A stretch of DNA of 64,000 bases from Deinandra increscens subsp. villosa (Eukaryota; Streptophyta; Magnoliopsida; Asterales; Asteraceae): contig JBCNJP010000017.1 in the NCBI GenBank assembly GCA_039602395.1, forward strand, positions 93,782,713-93,846,712, given 5' to 3'. Made by a program: the position numbers and the translations under genes. Below are positions 11,776 to 22,700 of the stretch, one piece after another (the first letter of the stretch is position 1; the number at the start of each line of letters is the position of its first letter). The notes beneath the pieces are model-generated. The model was not told where the DNA came from. It saw only the letters and a list, made by a program, of their open reading frames with translations, and did not search any database.

Positions 11776-12957
11776 TCGGGTGCTTGCAACATTGGTGCCT
11801 CAATTAATTTATTTTTCAAAGTGTTAAAAGAATTTAGACACTCATCATTAAAATCAAAAATTTCATCTTTTAGCAACAATTTGCAAAGAGGTTTAGTAAT
11901 ATTGCTAAAATCTTTTATGAACCTCCTATAGAAACCGACATGTCCTAAAAATGCTCTAACACCCTTAACATACGTGGGAGGAGGTAAAGTTGAAATTACT
12001 TTAATTTTTGCCCCATCAACCTCAATCCCACGACTTGACACCACGTGTCCCAACACGATTCCCTCGTGAACCATAAAATGGCTCTTTTCCCAACTTAACA
12101 CTAGATTAGTTTCTATGCAACGCTCTAAGACTCGTGTTAATTGGTTCAAACAAGACTTAAACGATGTACCAAATATTGAAAAGTCATCCATAAAATTCTC
12201 AAGTGAATCCCCGGTCATATCAGAAAAAATAGCCATCATGCATCTTTGGAAAGTGTCCGGGGCATTGCACAAACCGAATGGCATCCTCCGAAAAGCAAAA
12301 GTGCCATAAGGACAAGTAAAAGTTGTCCTTTATTGGTCATCGGGGTGAATGGCAATTTGGTTGTACCCCGAATACCCGTCTAGAAAACTATAAACTTTTG
12401 ACGAGACAACTTTTCAATAATTTGGTCAATGAAAGGTAGATGATAATGGTCCTTGGAAGTCGCGGAATTCAACTTCCTATAATCAATGCAAATTCGCCAC
12501 CCGGTTACCGGTCGGGTGACTATTTCCTCACCTTTCTCATTCCTAACTATTTGAATTCCCGCTTTCTTAGGAACGGTTTGAGCTGGACTTACCCATGTAC
12601 TGTCGGAGATAGGATATATAATACCTGCATCAAGCCATTTAAGTACCTCCTTCTTGACTACCTCTCGCATGTTTGGGTTGAGCCTCCTTTGCGCATCTCT
12701 TGCGGGCTTTGCTCCTTCTCAATAATGATCTTGTGCATGACTATGGATTGACTAATTCCCTTCAAATCTGTAATGGTCCATCCAATAGTCGCCCGATGCT
12801 TCACCAACACCTTCATCAACTCCTCCTCCTGCTCCTTAGTCAAACCTGCAGAAATAATGAAAGGAAGAGTGTTATTTTCTCCAACAAGATTATATTTTAA
12901 ATGTTTAGGAAGTTCTTTAAGTTCTAGAGAAGGTGGTGATTCAAGCGAAGGCTTCAA
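11703..12957 (-). pseudogene. Athila reverse transcriptase, broken
   Basis: Reverse transcriptase copies element RNA into cDNA. In order it has the pre-RT linker ELKELPKHLKYNLVGE and GWTITDLKGISQSI (12658-12957). Fingers and palm follow at 12380-12670, with KEVLKWLDAGIIYPISDS, WVSPAQTVPKKAG and GWRICIDYRKLN. A frame-shifted stretch (about 12290-12395) carries SFLDGYSGYNQIAIHPDDQ and then a stop. At 11703-12284 come MPFGLCNAPDTFQRCMMAIFSD and the catalytic FMDDFS box, then VLGHVVSSRGIEVD and FLGHVGFYRRFIKDFS. Breaks are a stop at 12958, a frame change near 12690, a frame change near 12395 and a stop near 12331. Confidence 0.93.
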
Positions 12958-13907
12958 TTATGAATCGATATGCTTCGGTAAGCTCTCCACTTGAATAGAC
13001 CATGGTGGTCTCTGATCCCTCACTGCCATTAACTCCTGGCTCTCTTCTTCTGCTTCCATCTCCTTGACCATATCTGCGTATCCCCTGCCAAACAAAGCAC
13101 ACTCCTCGGGGATCCCATCCTCCTCATTAAGAGGGAAAAATGGAGGTAAAAGACCATCGACAATTTCAGCCCGAAAGCATTCATCGTCGTCCCGAGGGTT
13201 AGTCACATTCCCAAAAACACTCAACTGCATTTTACGGTTCCTAAAAGTCATATCCACGGTACCAGACCTACAATCAATTTGTGAATGACTCGCAGCTAGG
13301 ATAGGTCGACCCAAAATTACCTTTGGTTGAGTGGTTTTTTCAACTAACACATAATCAAGAACCAAGAAATCGACCGGATAAAAAAATTCATTTACTTTGA
13401 CTATCACATCCGAAAAAATTCCCCGGGGAAGCTTAGGGGTCAAATCAGCCAAAATCACCGAGGTGTGTCGACTTTTTTCAATGGTCCAAAGTCGTACAGG
13501 TCGTACAAGCTCTCCGGTAATATACTCACACTCGCTCCCAGATCCAAAAGGGCATGGGTCATTTGAAAGTCACCAACTTGAATTAAAATCATTGGTGCCC
13601 CCGGATCTTGGAGTTTCTTGGGCAAAATCCCTAAAATTATGGCACTCACATCTGTAGTTGCATCAAGCTGTTTCGGAATTTTGTAATTTCGCTTTTGAGT
13701 GCACATGTCTTTTAGGTACTTTGCGTAAGCCGGAATTTGCTTAATTGCATCTAACAGGGGAATGTTGATTTTAATTTGTTTAAAAATATCCCACATCTCA
13801 TCTTGTTGTGGGCCCCGTTTAGATGTTGGTTTCTGATTAGGTTCAATTAAAGCTTTTGGAAAAGGTACCGACTTTTCTTTTTGTTCAACCAGTTCACTAT
13901 CTATCAC
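12958..13907 (-). pseudogene. Athila aspartic protease, broken
   Basis: Retroviral-type protease for polyprotein cleavage. The N-terminal piece (13455-13907) has FPKALIE, the Athila signature DIFKQIKINIPLLDAIKQIP, and the active site ALLDLGASVSILP. The C-terminal piece (12958-13458) has RGIFSDVIVKVNEFFYPVDFLVLD and the flap-end motif VILGRPILAASHSQID. The two are joined by a one-base frame change near 13456, and a stop at 12958-12960 separates the domain from RT. Catalytic residues are present but the frame is lost. Confidence 0.88.
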
Positions 13908-14015
13908 CCTATTATCAGATTCATTAAAAGTTACCTTTTTAGTTTCCTAGGGTTACTAGAATCGGTTGCAACTGAATTTGGGGTTGTTTGGTCGGTTTTC
14001 GGCTCAATCTCATTG

Positions 14016-14240
14016 TCACTTACCCAATCCTCCACCACCCCCATCAACTTGCGGTGGAGGTATACCCACCTTGTTATCTATGGACTTACCTGAACGTAAA
14101 GTGGTGATCTTGTTGATTGGCACATGTCGCGAGTTCTTCGATCTGGATGGTTGATGTTGCTGATGCTGTGGGTTGATGGTGGTATCGCTTGGTAACTTTC
14201 CGGGATCTCTCTTTACTGACTCGGCCGCCAATTGGCCCAA
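14016..14240 (-). pseudogene. Athila gag-protease linker
   Basis: In frame with gag but cut off by a TAG at 14247-14249. It reads GQLAAESVKRDPGKLPSDT and then ITTLRSGKSIDNKVG. The GKLPSDT...ITLRSGK string is the standard Athila junction between gag and protease. It ends in a proline/glycine run (about 14020-14060) and a stop. Confidence 0.85.
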
Positions 14241-14246
14241 CTGTTT

Positions 14247-16258
14247 CTACACAACTCCCATAGTCTTATCTTGGAGCTCTAACCTCCTATCAAACCCTTG
14301 GACTCTGTCGGTCAACTTCCTTTGGCTGTCGAATAACTGCTTTTGACCATCGATGAGTGAGTTCATTTTTTCCAACATTGCGGCCAATTGAGCTTGCATC
14401 CCATCTTCCGGTTTCGGTTGAGCTTGTTGGTAACTATTATGTTGCTGATTTCCACCCTGGTTGTATGTATTCCGTTGGTAACTCCCTTGGTTGTACCCGG
14501 ATTGCCGACCTTGATATTGCGTCGAAGCTCTAACCTGGACATTAGAACATTGAAAGTCAGGATTTAGTTGATTATTAGCATTACCATACCTGAACACTGG
14601 ATGATTTCGAAGACTGGGATGGTAAGTGTTGGAGTTCATGGCCCCTTGCACATAGTTGACATCTTCACTCTGCTGCACCACGGTGGGACAAGAATCAACC
14701 AGATGACCTAACTCGCCACAACTAGTGCACACCGGAATTTGTGCACTTGCTTTTCCCTCTTCGGGTGCTCCCCCCAACTTCATGTGCGCTACCTGCTTCT
14801 CCAAGAGGAGTGTCTGCTGACGGAGCTTCTCTATTCTCTCCTCTACCTCATAATCAGTGGATTTAACCGAGGCGGATCTCGATCGTCTTATGGTTTGAGC
14901 AAGTCTCTTGGACGTGGCACTCAATCGCTACATGTGCCCCCAATCCACTTCTTCCGTGTTAGTTATGAAGGTACCATTACTGATGGAGTTCAAGTCTCGG
15001 ATGTCTTCTGGAAGGAGGCCATCATAGAAGGATTTAATTAGATCCCATGTGTCTATCCCATGATGTGGGCACTTTCGCAACAAATCTTTGAACCGGTTGA
15101 ATGCTTCATGGAATGGTTCCCCGGTGTGTTTCTGAAATGATCGGATCTCTTCTTTGACCTCGCTTGTCTTGCTCATTGGGTAATATTCTTCAAGGAAGAC
15201 TTCTTGCATTTGCTCCCAAGTGAAGATGCTAGCGGCGGGTAAACTCTCGAACCATCTTCTTGCCCGATTCTTTAGGGTATATGGGAAGAGCATCAACTTA
15301 ACATCTTCCGTTGTGAACCCCGTTGGCCCAATAGGGATGCAGATTGACTCAAAAGTGTGTATATGATGGTATGGTTCCTCAGTTCTCTTCCCGTAGAATT
15401 CTGGAAAGTGGCTCAAATATTGAGGTCGGACCTCGAATGCTCGTCTATTAGCTCCCATTGGGGTGACTACCGCGGATGCACTCGGGACGACTACCGGTTT
15501 GAAATGACTGGCCACACCCTGAACCGGTGTGTTTGCTACAAGTCTGGGAACTCCTCCTTCCACGTGAATGTGAGCTCCCCCATTGTTTAGTTGATTGAAT
15601 TGTGCAACTCCTCTTGGGGGAGGATGCGTGGTACACGTGGTGCAACATTCGGTGGTGGAGCTCGTGCACGGTTCCTTGGAGCCTCAATGTGTGGCTCCGC
15701 TCTATACCCATACCCATCATCATCTTCGTTGGGGTCGTACCAATCCTGGCCCCACTGCTCTTCTTGCCTCTGCCAATCTTGCTCCTCATACATAGGGTTT
15801 TGTCGGAATTGGGGCGGGTTAGCATTTCGAGGTTTTTGTGGTGGGGGTTGTTGTTGGGCTTGGCGGAATATGGGTTGTTGTTGTGGTTGTTGTGGTGGAA
15901 ATGGTTGCCAACCCTGGTAGTGGTAATCTCCCTCATCGTGTTGTGAGGATTTAGGAGACAATGAGGGGAGGGAGTTGTGCCCATGTACATGGAAGGGTGG
16001 TGTTTGTATTGGAGGGATGTTTGGGTCTTGAGCTTGTGGAATGTTTGGGTTCATTGGCTCATTCTGGGGTTGGTTTTGTGGGTTGTGTGGGTCTTGATTG
16101 AGGTTTTGATTTGGGTGTGGGTTTTGGTTGGGATTTGGGTTTTGGTTGATGTTGGGGTTCGGATTGGGGTTTGGAATTTGCCCCTCCATTGCTCTTCGAT
16201 TTCTCTGTTCTGCTCGGTTCTGCCGAGCTGTTCTCTCGATCTCCGGATTGTTTATCAA
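14247..16258 (-). pseudogene. Athila gag, broken
   Basis: Capsid-nucleocapsid protein. The start at 16258 gives a basic N-terminus and then a long Asn/Pro/Gln-rich region (about 15780-16190). The capsid domain (14928-15563) shows FEVRPQYLSHFPEFYGK, PYHHIHTFESIC, RARRWFESLP, EYYPMSKTSEVKEEIRSFQKH and FKDLLRKCPHHGI, the Athila capsid order. A single CCHC knuckle, CTSCGELGHLVDSC, is at about 14700-14740, followed by a Gln/Asn/Tyr-rich tail and a coiled-coil-like end. Breaks are a one-base change in a C-run near 15615, TAG at 14928-14930 and TAG at 14247-14249. Confidence 0.92.
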
Positions 16259-16617
16259 CGGTGATGTCTTGCGGGAATGTCACGTATGCATGCAAAATTA
16301 CCTAAAACCTGCAAAATTGGTCACAAACAAGCAAACCAATTAATTAGCACTGTTCCAGGGGGTGTAAATAATGCACTAGAACAGAAAAAATGAAAACTTG
16401 GAAGGTCAAAAATCTCAAAACTTTCTGTGAAATTAGACCTAAGGCGTACCGCCCTAAAATTGAATTTGGACAAAAATTTTAAAAAAATTTATATGCAGAA
16501 GTTACTAACTGGAATAAAAGACATTATTATTTTTAGTTTTTTTGGAATTTTTGAAAAATTAAAAAAAATGCAAATTAACTTAAATTAACTAAAATCAACT
16601 AATCAACAGGCGCACTA
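16259..16617 (-). other. Leader (5' UTR) of Athila element
   Basis: Noncoding sequence between gag and PBS, A/T-rich, with one copy of the GGGCGTACCGCCC-type word (AGGCGTACCGCCCT) at about 16442-16455. Confidence 0.7.
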
Positions 16618-16636
16618 ATTCCTCGGCAACGCGCCA
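16618..16636 (-). other. Primer binding site, tRNA-Asp type
   Basis: The minus strand reads TGGCGCGTTGCCGAGGAAT, three bases after the LTR end. The Athila consensus is TGGCGCCGTTGCCGGGGA, complementary to tRNA-Asp. This copy has lost one C and has a G-to-A change. Confidence 0.85.
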
Positions 16637-16639
16637 ATT

Positions 16640-17775
16640 TGATAACGGTTTGTCAGTCCGTCACAAATCCCCAACTAATTTAATTCGTAGTATCGGTAAG
16701 TTAGGGTTATTGAACCGAGGAAATATGTAGAAATTGATTAAATGATTAAACTAACTATTGATTAAATTAACTAAAACTACTGATTAGCCTAAATTTACTT
16801 AATTTGCCTCTTAGCTGTTTTGAATGAGTTGGGGTAAATAACTAAAATTAACTAACTTGAAAACTAAGAAAAGTGATTAAACTATCAAGTGGAAAAAGCT
16901 AACTACTTTTGGATCCTGGTTGGTTACCGATCTGGGTAAAACCTAATTAATTGCTAATGACACATAGACATGCCCCCCTATTGCTTAGTTAACCTAATAC
17001 CTTAAGTTTCTAATGGGCTGCTTAGTTACTGCCGCAAGAAAGTGCTAGATCATGACAGTGGACCACCAGAACCCTAATTTACTAGTTAGTTAAACAAGTT
17101 CAGCATGAGGGTGCTCGACAGTTGCAAGGAAAACCGAAACAATTAGCAACTAACGGTTAGGAACAGAACGATTTTACCAACCAATACCAAAAGTAGTTAA
17201 AGGTGATTAGCCGGACATGGCTAATGTAGCAAACATGATTTTTACTAAAAATTGCGTAAAGATACAATACCTAATGATTAAATTCTTCAAAAACCTTCAA
17301 CAATGTCTGGAAGTTCAAACCCTAATTCTCTCTGGACGTCCAAAAGTGAAAGTGTAAATTACAAAACTTAACAACCAAGTTTTAATAGTAAAACCCTAAA
17401 AAGTCTTCTGTCGACCGATTTGGGGCGTACCGCCCCAATATGTGTTATACTGGGCGTACCGCCCGAAATTCTAAATTCGGCTGGTATTCTTCAATTTAGG
17501 GCATACCGCTCTGTTGTCTTCATTTCTGGGCGTACCGCCCCAAAGTGGAACTTAGGAACTTTCTTTAGTTTTTCTAAGTCTTCATCCGCTTCTCGATGTC
17601 TTTTCAACCTTCGTACCGATCAGCTTCATACTTCTCATAAAACCTCAGATTTCAACATGTTTAGCTCCTGGTACCTCAAAACACAAAACCGTGAAAATGT
17701 AATGTAATCCAACCATTACATTAATAAAAATAGATAATTAATAGCAATAACGGACGACACTTTGGACTGACATCA
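16640..17775 (-). repeat. 5' LTR of Athila element (long form)
   Basis: 1136 bp, minus strand TGATGTCAGTCC to CCGTTATCA. It holds four copies of the palindromic word GGGCGTACCGCCC or variants between 17420 and 17540. A TATA-like CTATTAAAAC on the minus strand lies at about 17380-17391, just downstream of the word cluster. It pairs with 4706-5738. Confidence 0.92.
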
Positions 17776-17780
17776 AGGCT
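17776..17780. other. Target-site duplication AGGCT (right) of Athila element
   Basis: Matches 4701-4705 exactly. Confidence 0.92.
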
Positions 17781-18908
17781 TTATGTTCAACAGAGGTCCC
17801 TTTAAACAGATTCTGGGCCACCCATGTGAACCCGTCTGTCTCTCAGGGTACAACAGCCGGAGCAGTCTATACTGCCGAAGTCAACCTAGCACCCGAAACT
17901 ATATCTAAGATGATAGCACGAAGCTGTGAGAATGCTGGAAACTCTTTTGCATCAGAAGCCAAACTTAGTTGTGTTTTTCTGTGTATCTAAGCAGAATCAA
18001 ATCCCTCAATTTATAGGGATGGAGGAGCACTTCATAACCAGTTAGTCAATGGATTAACTCCTCAGTTAAGTCATTCGAAAGTGACCAGTAACTCCTAGTC
18101 AATGGAGTTAACGCCTGTGTAACTCATTCGAAACTGATCAGTCAACCTGTAACTGATAAGGAATTCAAGGGTCAAGTTGTTCCGGAAGAACCAGTCCGAA
18201 GGAACCACAAGTCCTAAACAACTATTTCGGAAGAACCATGCGAGACCTGACTTCGACGCCCACACCATGCGCACGTGCATGTGGGAGTGCGAGTTAGGGG
18301 TGCACCCTTGGGACACCCACTGGGTGTGTATGGTTATATAAGAATACAATTCCCACGAGACACTTTCTTATAAACCACTTTAAGGTTTATGTGTCTTCCA
18401 ATATGGGATAAACTCAACTACAGTATTTAAGCTTAAACCACAACACAACTCTGAGCATCGATATCTCATTCATCTTAGTTCAACTTTGAACACCGTTTAG
18501 TTGTTGTACTCCTCTCTATAGGAGATGCAAACGAACTAAAAAATAATTATAATAAAAATAATAATTTTTACTCCAAAATTTCCAACATGAATGGTAACGA
18601 AACCCCTTTGGAACTAAATAAAAAATCAGTGAAACACTTTAACAGAATATCGAATTTAAGCGAAAAAAAAGTGATCATAAGGAAAATATTCATAATTTGT
18701 GATACTAATATTGGTTATCTGAATATGATGGGTAATAAATTCGTACATGTAAAGGTTCTGTATTAATAAGGATTTGCATAAACACAATATGTAGAAATCA
18801 AAATGTAGATATGAATACACATAAGAACGAATACATATACTCTTTTGATTCGTGTAAACTCTTAGTGATAAAAAATTTCTTGAACAGTACAATTCCCCTA
18901 AATACTAT
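17781..18908. other. Unassigned repeat-like flank
   Basis: A plus-strand frame stays open from the Athila border to about 17990. It reads like protein (LNRFWATHVNPSVSQGTTAG, then ETISKMIARSCENAGNSF), but I recognise no family and there is no start codon inside the window flank. Beyond it, 18030-18150 repeats the text AGTCAATGGAGTTAACxCC and AACTCATTCGAAACTGA. The layout resembles the U3/R part of an LTR, but I cannot pair it with a second copy. Confidence 0.35.
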
Positions 18909-18918
18909 ATGGAATTAT
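18909..18918. other. Left target duplication of foldback element 1
   Basis: ATGGAATTAT here and ATGGAATGAT at 20043-20052 differ at one position. A 9-10 bp duplication points to the Mutator superfamily. Confidence 0.7.
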
Positions 18919-20042
18919 GGGTGAGGTTATTGTGAGAAGTTTAGTTTGGATAAGAAGGATAAGAAGGAATCACAACTATTAGATCTTCAATTAAATGAAG
19001 ATCTATGGCTTAAAATTTTCCTGGGTAAATTAGAGAGAAAAACTAAAGAAAATAAAATATGGAAGGGTATTTTTGACTTTTTATCAAATTCCCCCATTTT
19101 TTTAAACCTTCATAACTTTTAGATACGACATTATTTCTTAAAAAAAATTACACCATAAAAACGAGCGTTTTTTAATCTTTAAAACGCGTATAGTGTTGCC
19201 ATATAAAAAATTAATTTTTTTTACTCTTTCGATTGTATCAAAATGTTCAAATCATTGTGTCATTGTGTCATTGTGTCAAAATGTTCAGATCATTGTGTCG
19301 TACTGTGTTAAAATGTTCAGATCATTGTGTCATATGGTGTTAAAAACCAAAAGAGTAATTTTTTTTTTAATTTTATATATAGCAGCACAATATATATACT
19401 TTTAACACGACGACACAATGACACAATTATCTGAACATTTTGACACAATCACACAATGATGTGTCAAAATGTTCAGATCATTGTTTCATATGATGACAAA
19501 AAACCGAAAGAGTGATTAATTTTATATATAGCAACACTATATATACTTTTGACACGACGACACAATGACACAATGATCTGAACATTTTGACACAATGACA
19601 CAATGATGTGTCAAAATGTTCAGATCATTGTTTCATATTGTGCCAAAAACCGAAAGAGTATTTAATTTTATATATAGCAACACTATATATACTTTTGACA
19701 CGACTACACAATGACACAATGATCTGAACATTTTGACACAATGACACAATGACCTGTGTCAAAAATCAAAAGAGTAATTTTTTTTCATTTTTTATATAGC
19801 AACACTATATGCGTTTTAAAGATAAAAAATGCTCGTTTTTACGGTGTAATTTTTTTAAAAAAATAATGTCGTATGTGAAAGTTATGAATGTTTAAAGAAA
19901 ATGAGGGAAGTAGATAAAAAGTCAACAAAAGTGGCTAAGACTAAAATACCCCTCCTTCCTTTTTTATTAGATCAAGATCCAATGGCTGAAATTCCTTCTT
20001 ATCATTCTTACTCAAAACAAACTTCCCATTTGAACCTCTCCC
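18919..20042. mobile_element. Foldback, Mutator-like non-autonomous element 1
   Basis: 1124 bp with long imperfect terminal inverted repeats. The left end GGGTGAGGTT...GAGAAGTTTAGTTTGGATAAG mirrors the right end. The block carrying ACACCATAAAAACGAGCG and CTTTAAAACGC at 19150-19195 mirrors 19805-19850. The middle (about 19235-19760) is a set of smaller palindromes built from CATTGTGTCA and AATGTTCAGATCATTGTG. No transposase. A 10-bp near-identical target duplication flanks it. The same family occurs at 23390-24113. Confidence 0.82.
19235..19765. repeat. CATTGTGTCA minisatellite and nested palindromes
   Basis: A roughly 150-base unit repeats about three times. Each unit contains TGTGTCAAAATGTTCAGATC and, later, its reverse complement, with TATATATAGCAACACTATATATA between. 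Each unit can therefore fold on itself, as well as the whole element folding end to end. Confidence 0.8.
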
Positions 20043-20052
20043 ATGGAATGAT

Positions 20053-21083
20053 ACAATTTTGGGGAAGTACTGAAGAATGCGAATCATTCATCTATGTATA
20101 AAACTTTAAATAACTATATTTATGTATAAATAAAAAAGGTGTAAATAAGAACATGGAATGAGATCCTATAGTGCCCTAAATAAAAATAGAGTTAATTATT
20201 ATTTGTGTCTCTGACGTTTGACCACTTTTGCTATATGAGTTTATATTTTTAGGTTCTTAACAAATTTCGCCTGAGGTTTGTACTTTGTTGTCATCTGAGT
20301 GCCTGGGATTAAGGGAGTTGAATTTTTATGTTACATGTAAGGGCATTTAAGTCATTTTACATGTCAGGACTGATTATGTAAATTCTCATAAATAATTTGA
20401 CAACTCTAATTTTTCAAAGGACTGTTTGAGTAATAAGAGTAATATGAAGTCTAAGTGTGATGGTTGGAAAAATATAAGGAAAAATAAGTTCACATGGTAT
20501 ATTGGCCCCATGGTCTAGCTGGCACCACACCACGCCTCAATGGCGCTGTGAAACCCATCCCTTGAAGGCGTGATGATTGTACGTGCGCCTATGCATAGTA
20601 ATGTTGGCGTCGAGATTTCTCTGTGAAGGTGAAGATGACCTGAGCTCCGATCCATTAACTTTGTGACACAACATCTCTTTTTAATTAATTTTAAATGAAA
20701 ATGTTTATGTAAGAATAAAAATAATAAATATATAAAATATTAGCATCAAACCATACCATATCACATGGAGTATACCCTTTATATGTGGTAATGTATGTGG
20801 TCCAGTCATCGCTTACGTGATAATCAGATTACACCACACCACACCACATAAAGTATACCTCATACCCTCAAAAAATGAAAGAAATTGTAATTTGTTTAGG
20901 GGTAATTAAATTTTCATTCGTTGGCTACTTAGGTATTAGCTCAATGAAAAGAAACTATGTAGTCTTTGATGTAAATCAAAATTTAAAATCTTGAAAATAT
21001 ATAATTTATAATAATTGTGTAAATTAATACTACTTGGGTATCTGTTGGCCTTTATAAAAAAAACTAGGTGTAGAACCATTTGC
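20053..21083. other. AT-rich spacer, no gene
   Basis: No coding signal. At about 20185-20345 there is text like the untranslated ends of LTR elements (TTTGTGTCTCTGACGTTTGACC, then TGAGGTTTGTACTTTG). Near 20505-20870 the words CACCACACCAC and GTATACC recur with TCACATGG, perhaps a decayed small DNA element. Confidence 0.35.
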
Positions 21084-21149
21084 GCGTTACGGCAGGCGTA
21101 GCCGTGAGTGTTAAAAGCGTTACGGCAGGCGTAGCCGTGAGTGTTAAAA
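21084..21149. repeat. 33-bp perfect tandem duplication
   Basis: Two identical adjacent copies of a 33-bp unit that begins GCGTTACGGCAGGCG and ends GTGTTAAAA. It includes the small palindrome-like GGCAGGCGTAGCC. It was probably made by slippage or unequal exchange recently, as no base differs. Confidence 0.95.
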
Positions 21150-21547
21150 GCATAACCACGAGTTGTAGCGGTCATAGTGGTTGACATTTATCAAACATGC
21201 TACTCGAAAAAAGGGAAAAAACACTTTAATATTTTTACACGTTATGCTAAATCGGAACAGTAGAATTTATAAATTGTCAAATCTAGATTCGTAAGAAAAA
21301 TATAATTTTTTTTTTTAAATTTGGAAAACTTGCGAAACATAAAGTTTGTTAAAAAACCCATAGCAATGAAGTCATTTAAAGGAAACGTAGGAGAAGTCAT
21401 TAGTTATTAAGATATGGAGTTAAACATAAAAAAACGGTATTCTTTATCCAATGTACAAATAACGGAAAAAAAATATTAAAAAAAAAAACAAAAAACAAAA
21501 CTCTATATAGCATAAAAGTCGCCCTCCCAAAAAAAAAACTAACTCCA

Positions 21548-21609
21548 CCAGTTTCGATCCCGGGCCAGTTGGAATCAAGACCAACGCCTAAACCATTGCA
21601 CTACATAGC
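21548..21609 (-). repeat. tRNA-like sequence, copy 1 of 4
   Basis: The minus strand reads GCTATGTAGTGCAATGGTTT (A-box-like), GGCGTTGGTCTTGATTCCAA (anticodon-arm-like) and CCGGGATCGAAACTGG (B-box and T-loop-like). Close to a tRNA in length and order, but the arms pair imperfectly. It is best called a tRNA-derived SINE head or tRNA pseudogene. Further copies are at 21797-21858, 22038-22099 and 22540-22602. Confidence 0.55.
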
Positions 21610-21796
21610 TTTTTTATAAATCTTTTTGAGAAGCATACTATATAACCTAAATTTTTTTCTGGGAGAAAGTTAACAACAAAGCTAGCTACTTAGCTTGTTC
21701 CTAAATTGACCATCTCTTTGTAATATACATAAGGAAAAACAAAAAACAAAACTCTATATAGCATAGAATTCGTCTTCCCAAAACAAACGAACTCCA

Positions 21797-21858
21797 CCAG
21801 TTTCGATCCTCGGCCAGTTGGAATCAAGACCAACGCCCAAACTATTGCACCACATAGC
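21797..21858 (-). repeat. tRNA-like sequence, copy 2 of 4
   Basis: Same core as 21548-21609 with substitutions (CTCGGCC in place of CCGGGCC; ACTATTGCACCAC in place of ACCATTGCACTAC on the plus strand). Confidence 0.55.
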
Positions 21859-22037
21859 TTTTTGTAAATCTTTTTGAGAAGCATATTGTATAACCTAAAC
21901 TTTTTTCTTGGAGAAAGTCAACCACAAAGCTAGCTACTTAGCCTATTCCTAATTTGACCATCTCTTTAATATACATAAGAAAAAACAAAAAACAAAACTC
22001 TATATAGCATAAAAGTGGCCCTCCAAAAAAAACGAAA

Positions 22038-22099
22038 CCAGTTTCAATCCTGGGCCAGTTGGAATCAAGACCAACACCCAAACCATTGCACTACATAGC
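22038..22099 (-). repeat. tRNA-like sequence, copy 3 of 4
   Basis: Same core, with GTTTCAATCC in the B-box complement and ACCAACACCC in the anticodon region. The best match to copy 1 outside those sites. Confidence 0.55.
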
Positions 22100-22539
22100 T
22101 TTTTGTAAATCTTTTTGAGAAGCATACTATATAACCTAAACTTTTTTCTAGGAGAAAGTCAACAACAAAGCTAGCTACCTAGCCTGTTCCTAAATTGACC
22201 ATCTCTTACTCGAAAAAAAGAAACAGAAAAAACGCTTTTGAAAAAAGTTCTTATGTTATGCTAGATCATAAAAATAAAATTTATAAATTGTCAAATCTAC
22301 ATTCGTAAGGAAATATATATTTTAAAAAAAATTGAAAAACTTACGAAACATAAAGTTTGTTAAAAAAAACCCCGTAGCAATGAAGTCATTAAAAGGAAAC
22401 GTAGGAGAAGTCATTAGTTATTAAGATTTGAAGTTAAACGTAAAAGACGGTATTCATTATCCAATGTGCAAATGACGTAAAAGACGGTATTCATTATCCA
22501 ATATAGCATAAAAGTCACCCTACTAAAAAAACGAATTCC

Positions 22540-22602
22540 ACCAGTTTTGATCCTCGGCCAATTGAAATCAAGACCAATGCCCAAATCATTGCATCACATA
22601 GC
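22540..22602 (-). repeat. tRNA-like sequence, copy 4 of 4
   Basis: The most diverged copy (AATTGAAATCAAGACCAATGC on the plus strand), lying after the second block A. Confidence 0.5.
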
Positions 22603-22700
22603 TTTTTATAAATCTTTTTGTAAAGCATACTATATATACGTAAACTTTTTTTCTAGAAAATAGTCAACAACAAAGCTAGCTACCCAAGCCTGATCCTAAA

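Larger units (their letters stand above)
4706..17775 (-). mobile_element. Complete, degenerate Athila-lineage Ty3/gypsy retrotransposon
   Basis: This is a 13,070-bp element on the minus strand with all landmarks: two related LTRs (4706-5738 and 16640-17775), a 5-bp target duplication AGGCT, and a tRNA-Asp-type PBS. Its gag-pro-RT-RNaseH-INT runs from 16258 down to 10069. A further ORF of the ATHILA ORF-1 type lies between pol and the 3' LTR, and a GTGTGGGG polypurine tract borders the left LTR. Lineage-specific signatures include the gag-protease linker GKLPSDT...ITLRSGK, the protease LLDLGAS, the RT FMDDFS, and the integrase tail NSRLKLFPGKLKSKWMGP. Coding is broken by many stops and at least five frame changes, and the LTRs differ by indels, so it is old and cannot move by its own proteins. 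Confidence 0.95.
21196..22700. repeat. Segmental tandem duplication with four tRNA-like copies
   Basis: Block A (21205-21480, from CTCGAAAAAAG to the CGGTATTC...ATCCAATG end) is repeated diverged at 22207-22495. After block A, a unit of about 250 bp occurs three times in tandem (anchors CTCTATATAGCAT at 21501, 21752 and 21998). After block A' it occurs once (about 22499). Each unit carries a tRNA-like core on the minus strand and a tail ending TAGCTACxTAGCCTGTTCC. Confidence 0.85.

Noticed and set aside
15591..15946. Plus-strand frames rich in Gly, Cys and Trp opposite gag
   Set aside because: Antisense shadow of the Asn/Pro/Gln-rich gag N-terminus.
19235..19765. Possible CRISPR-like array of repeated words
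   Set aside because: Words are inverted as well as direct, spacing is irregular, and the setting is a plant foldback element.
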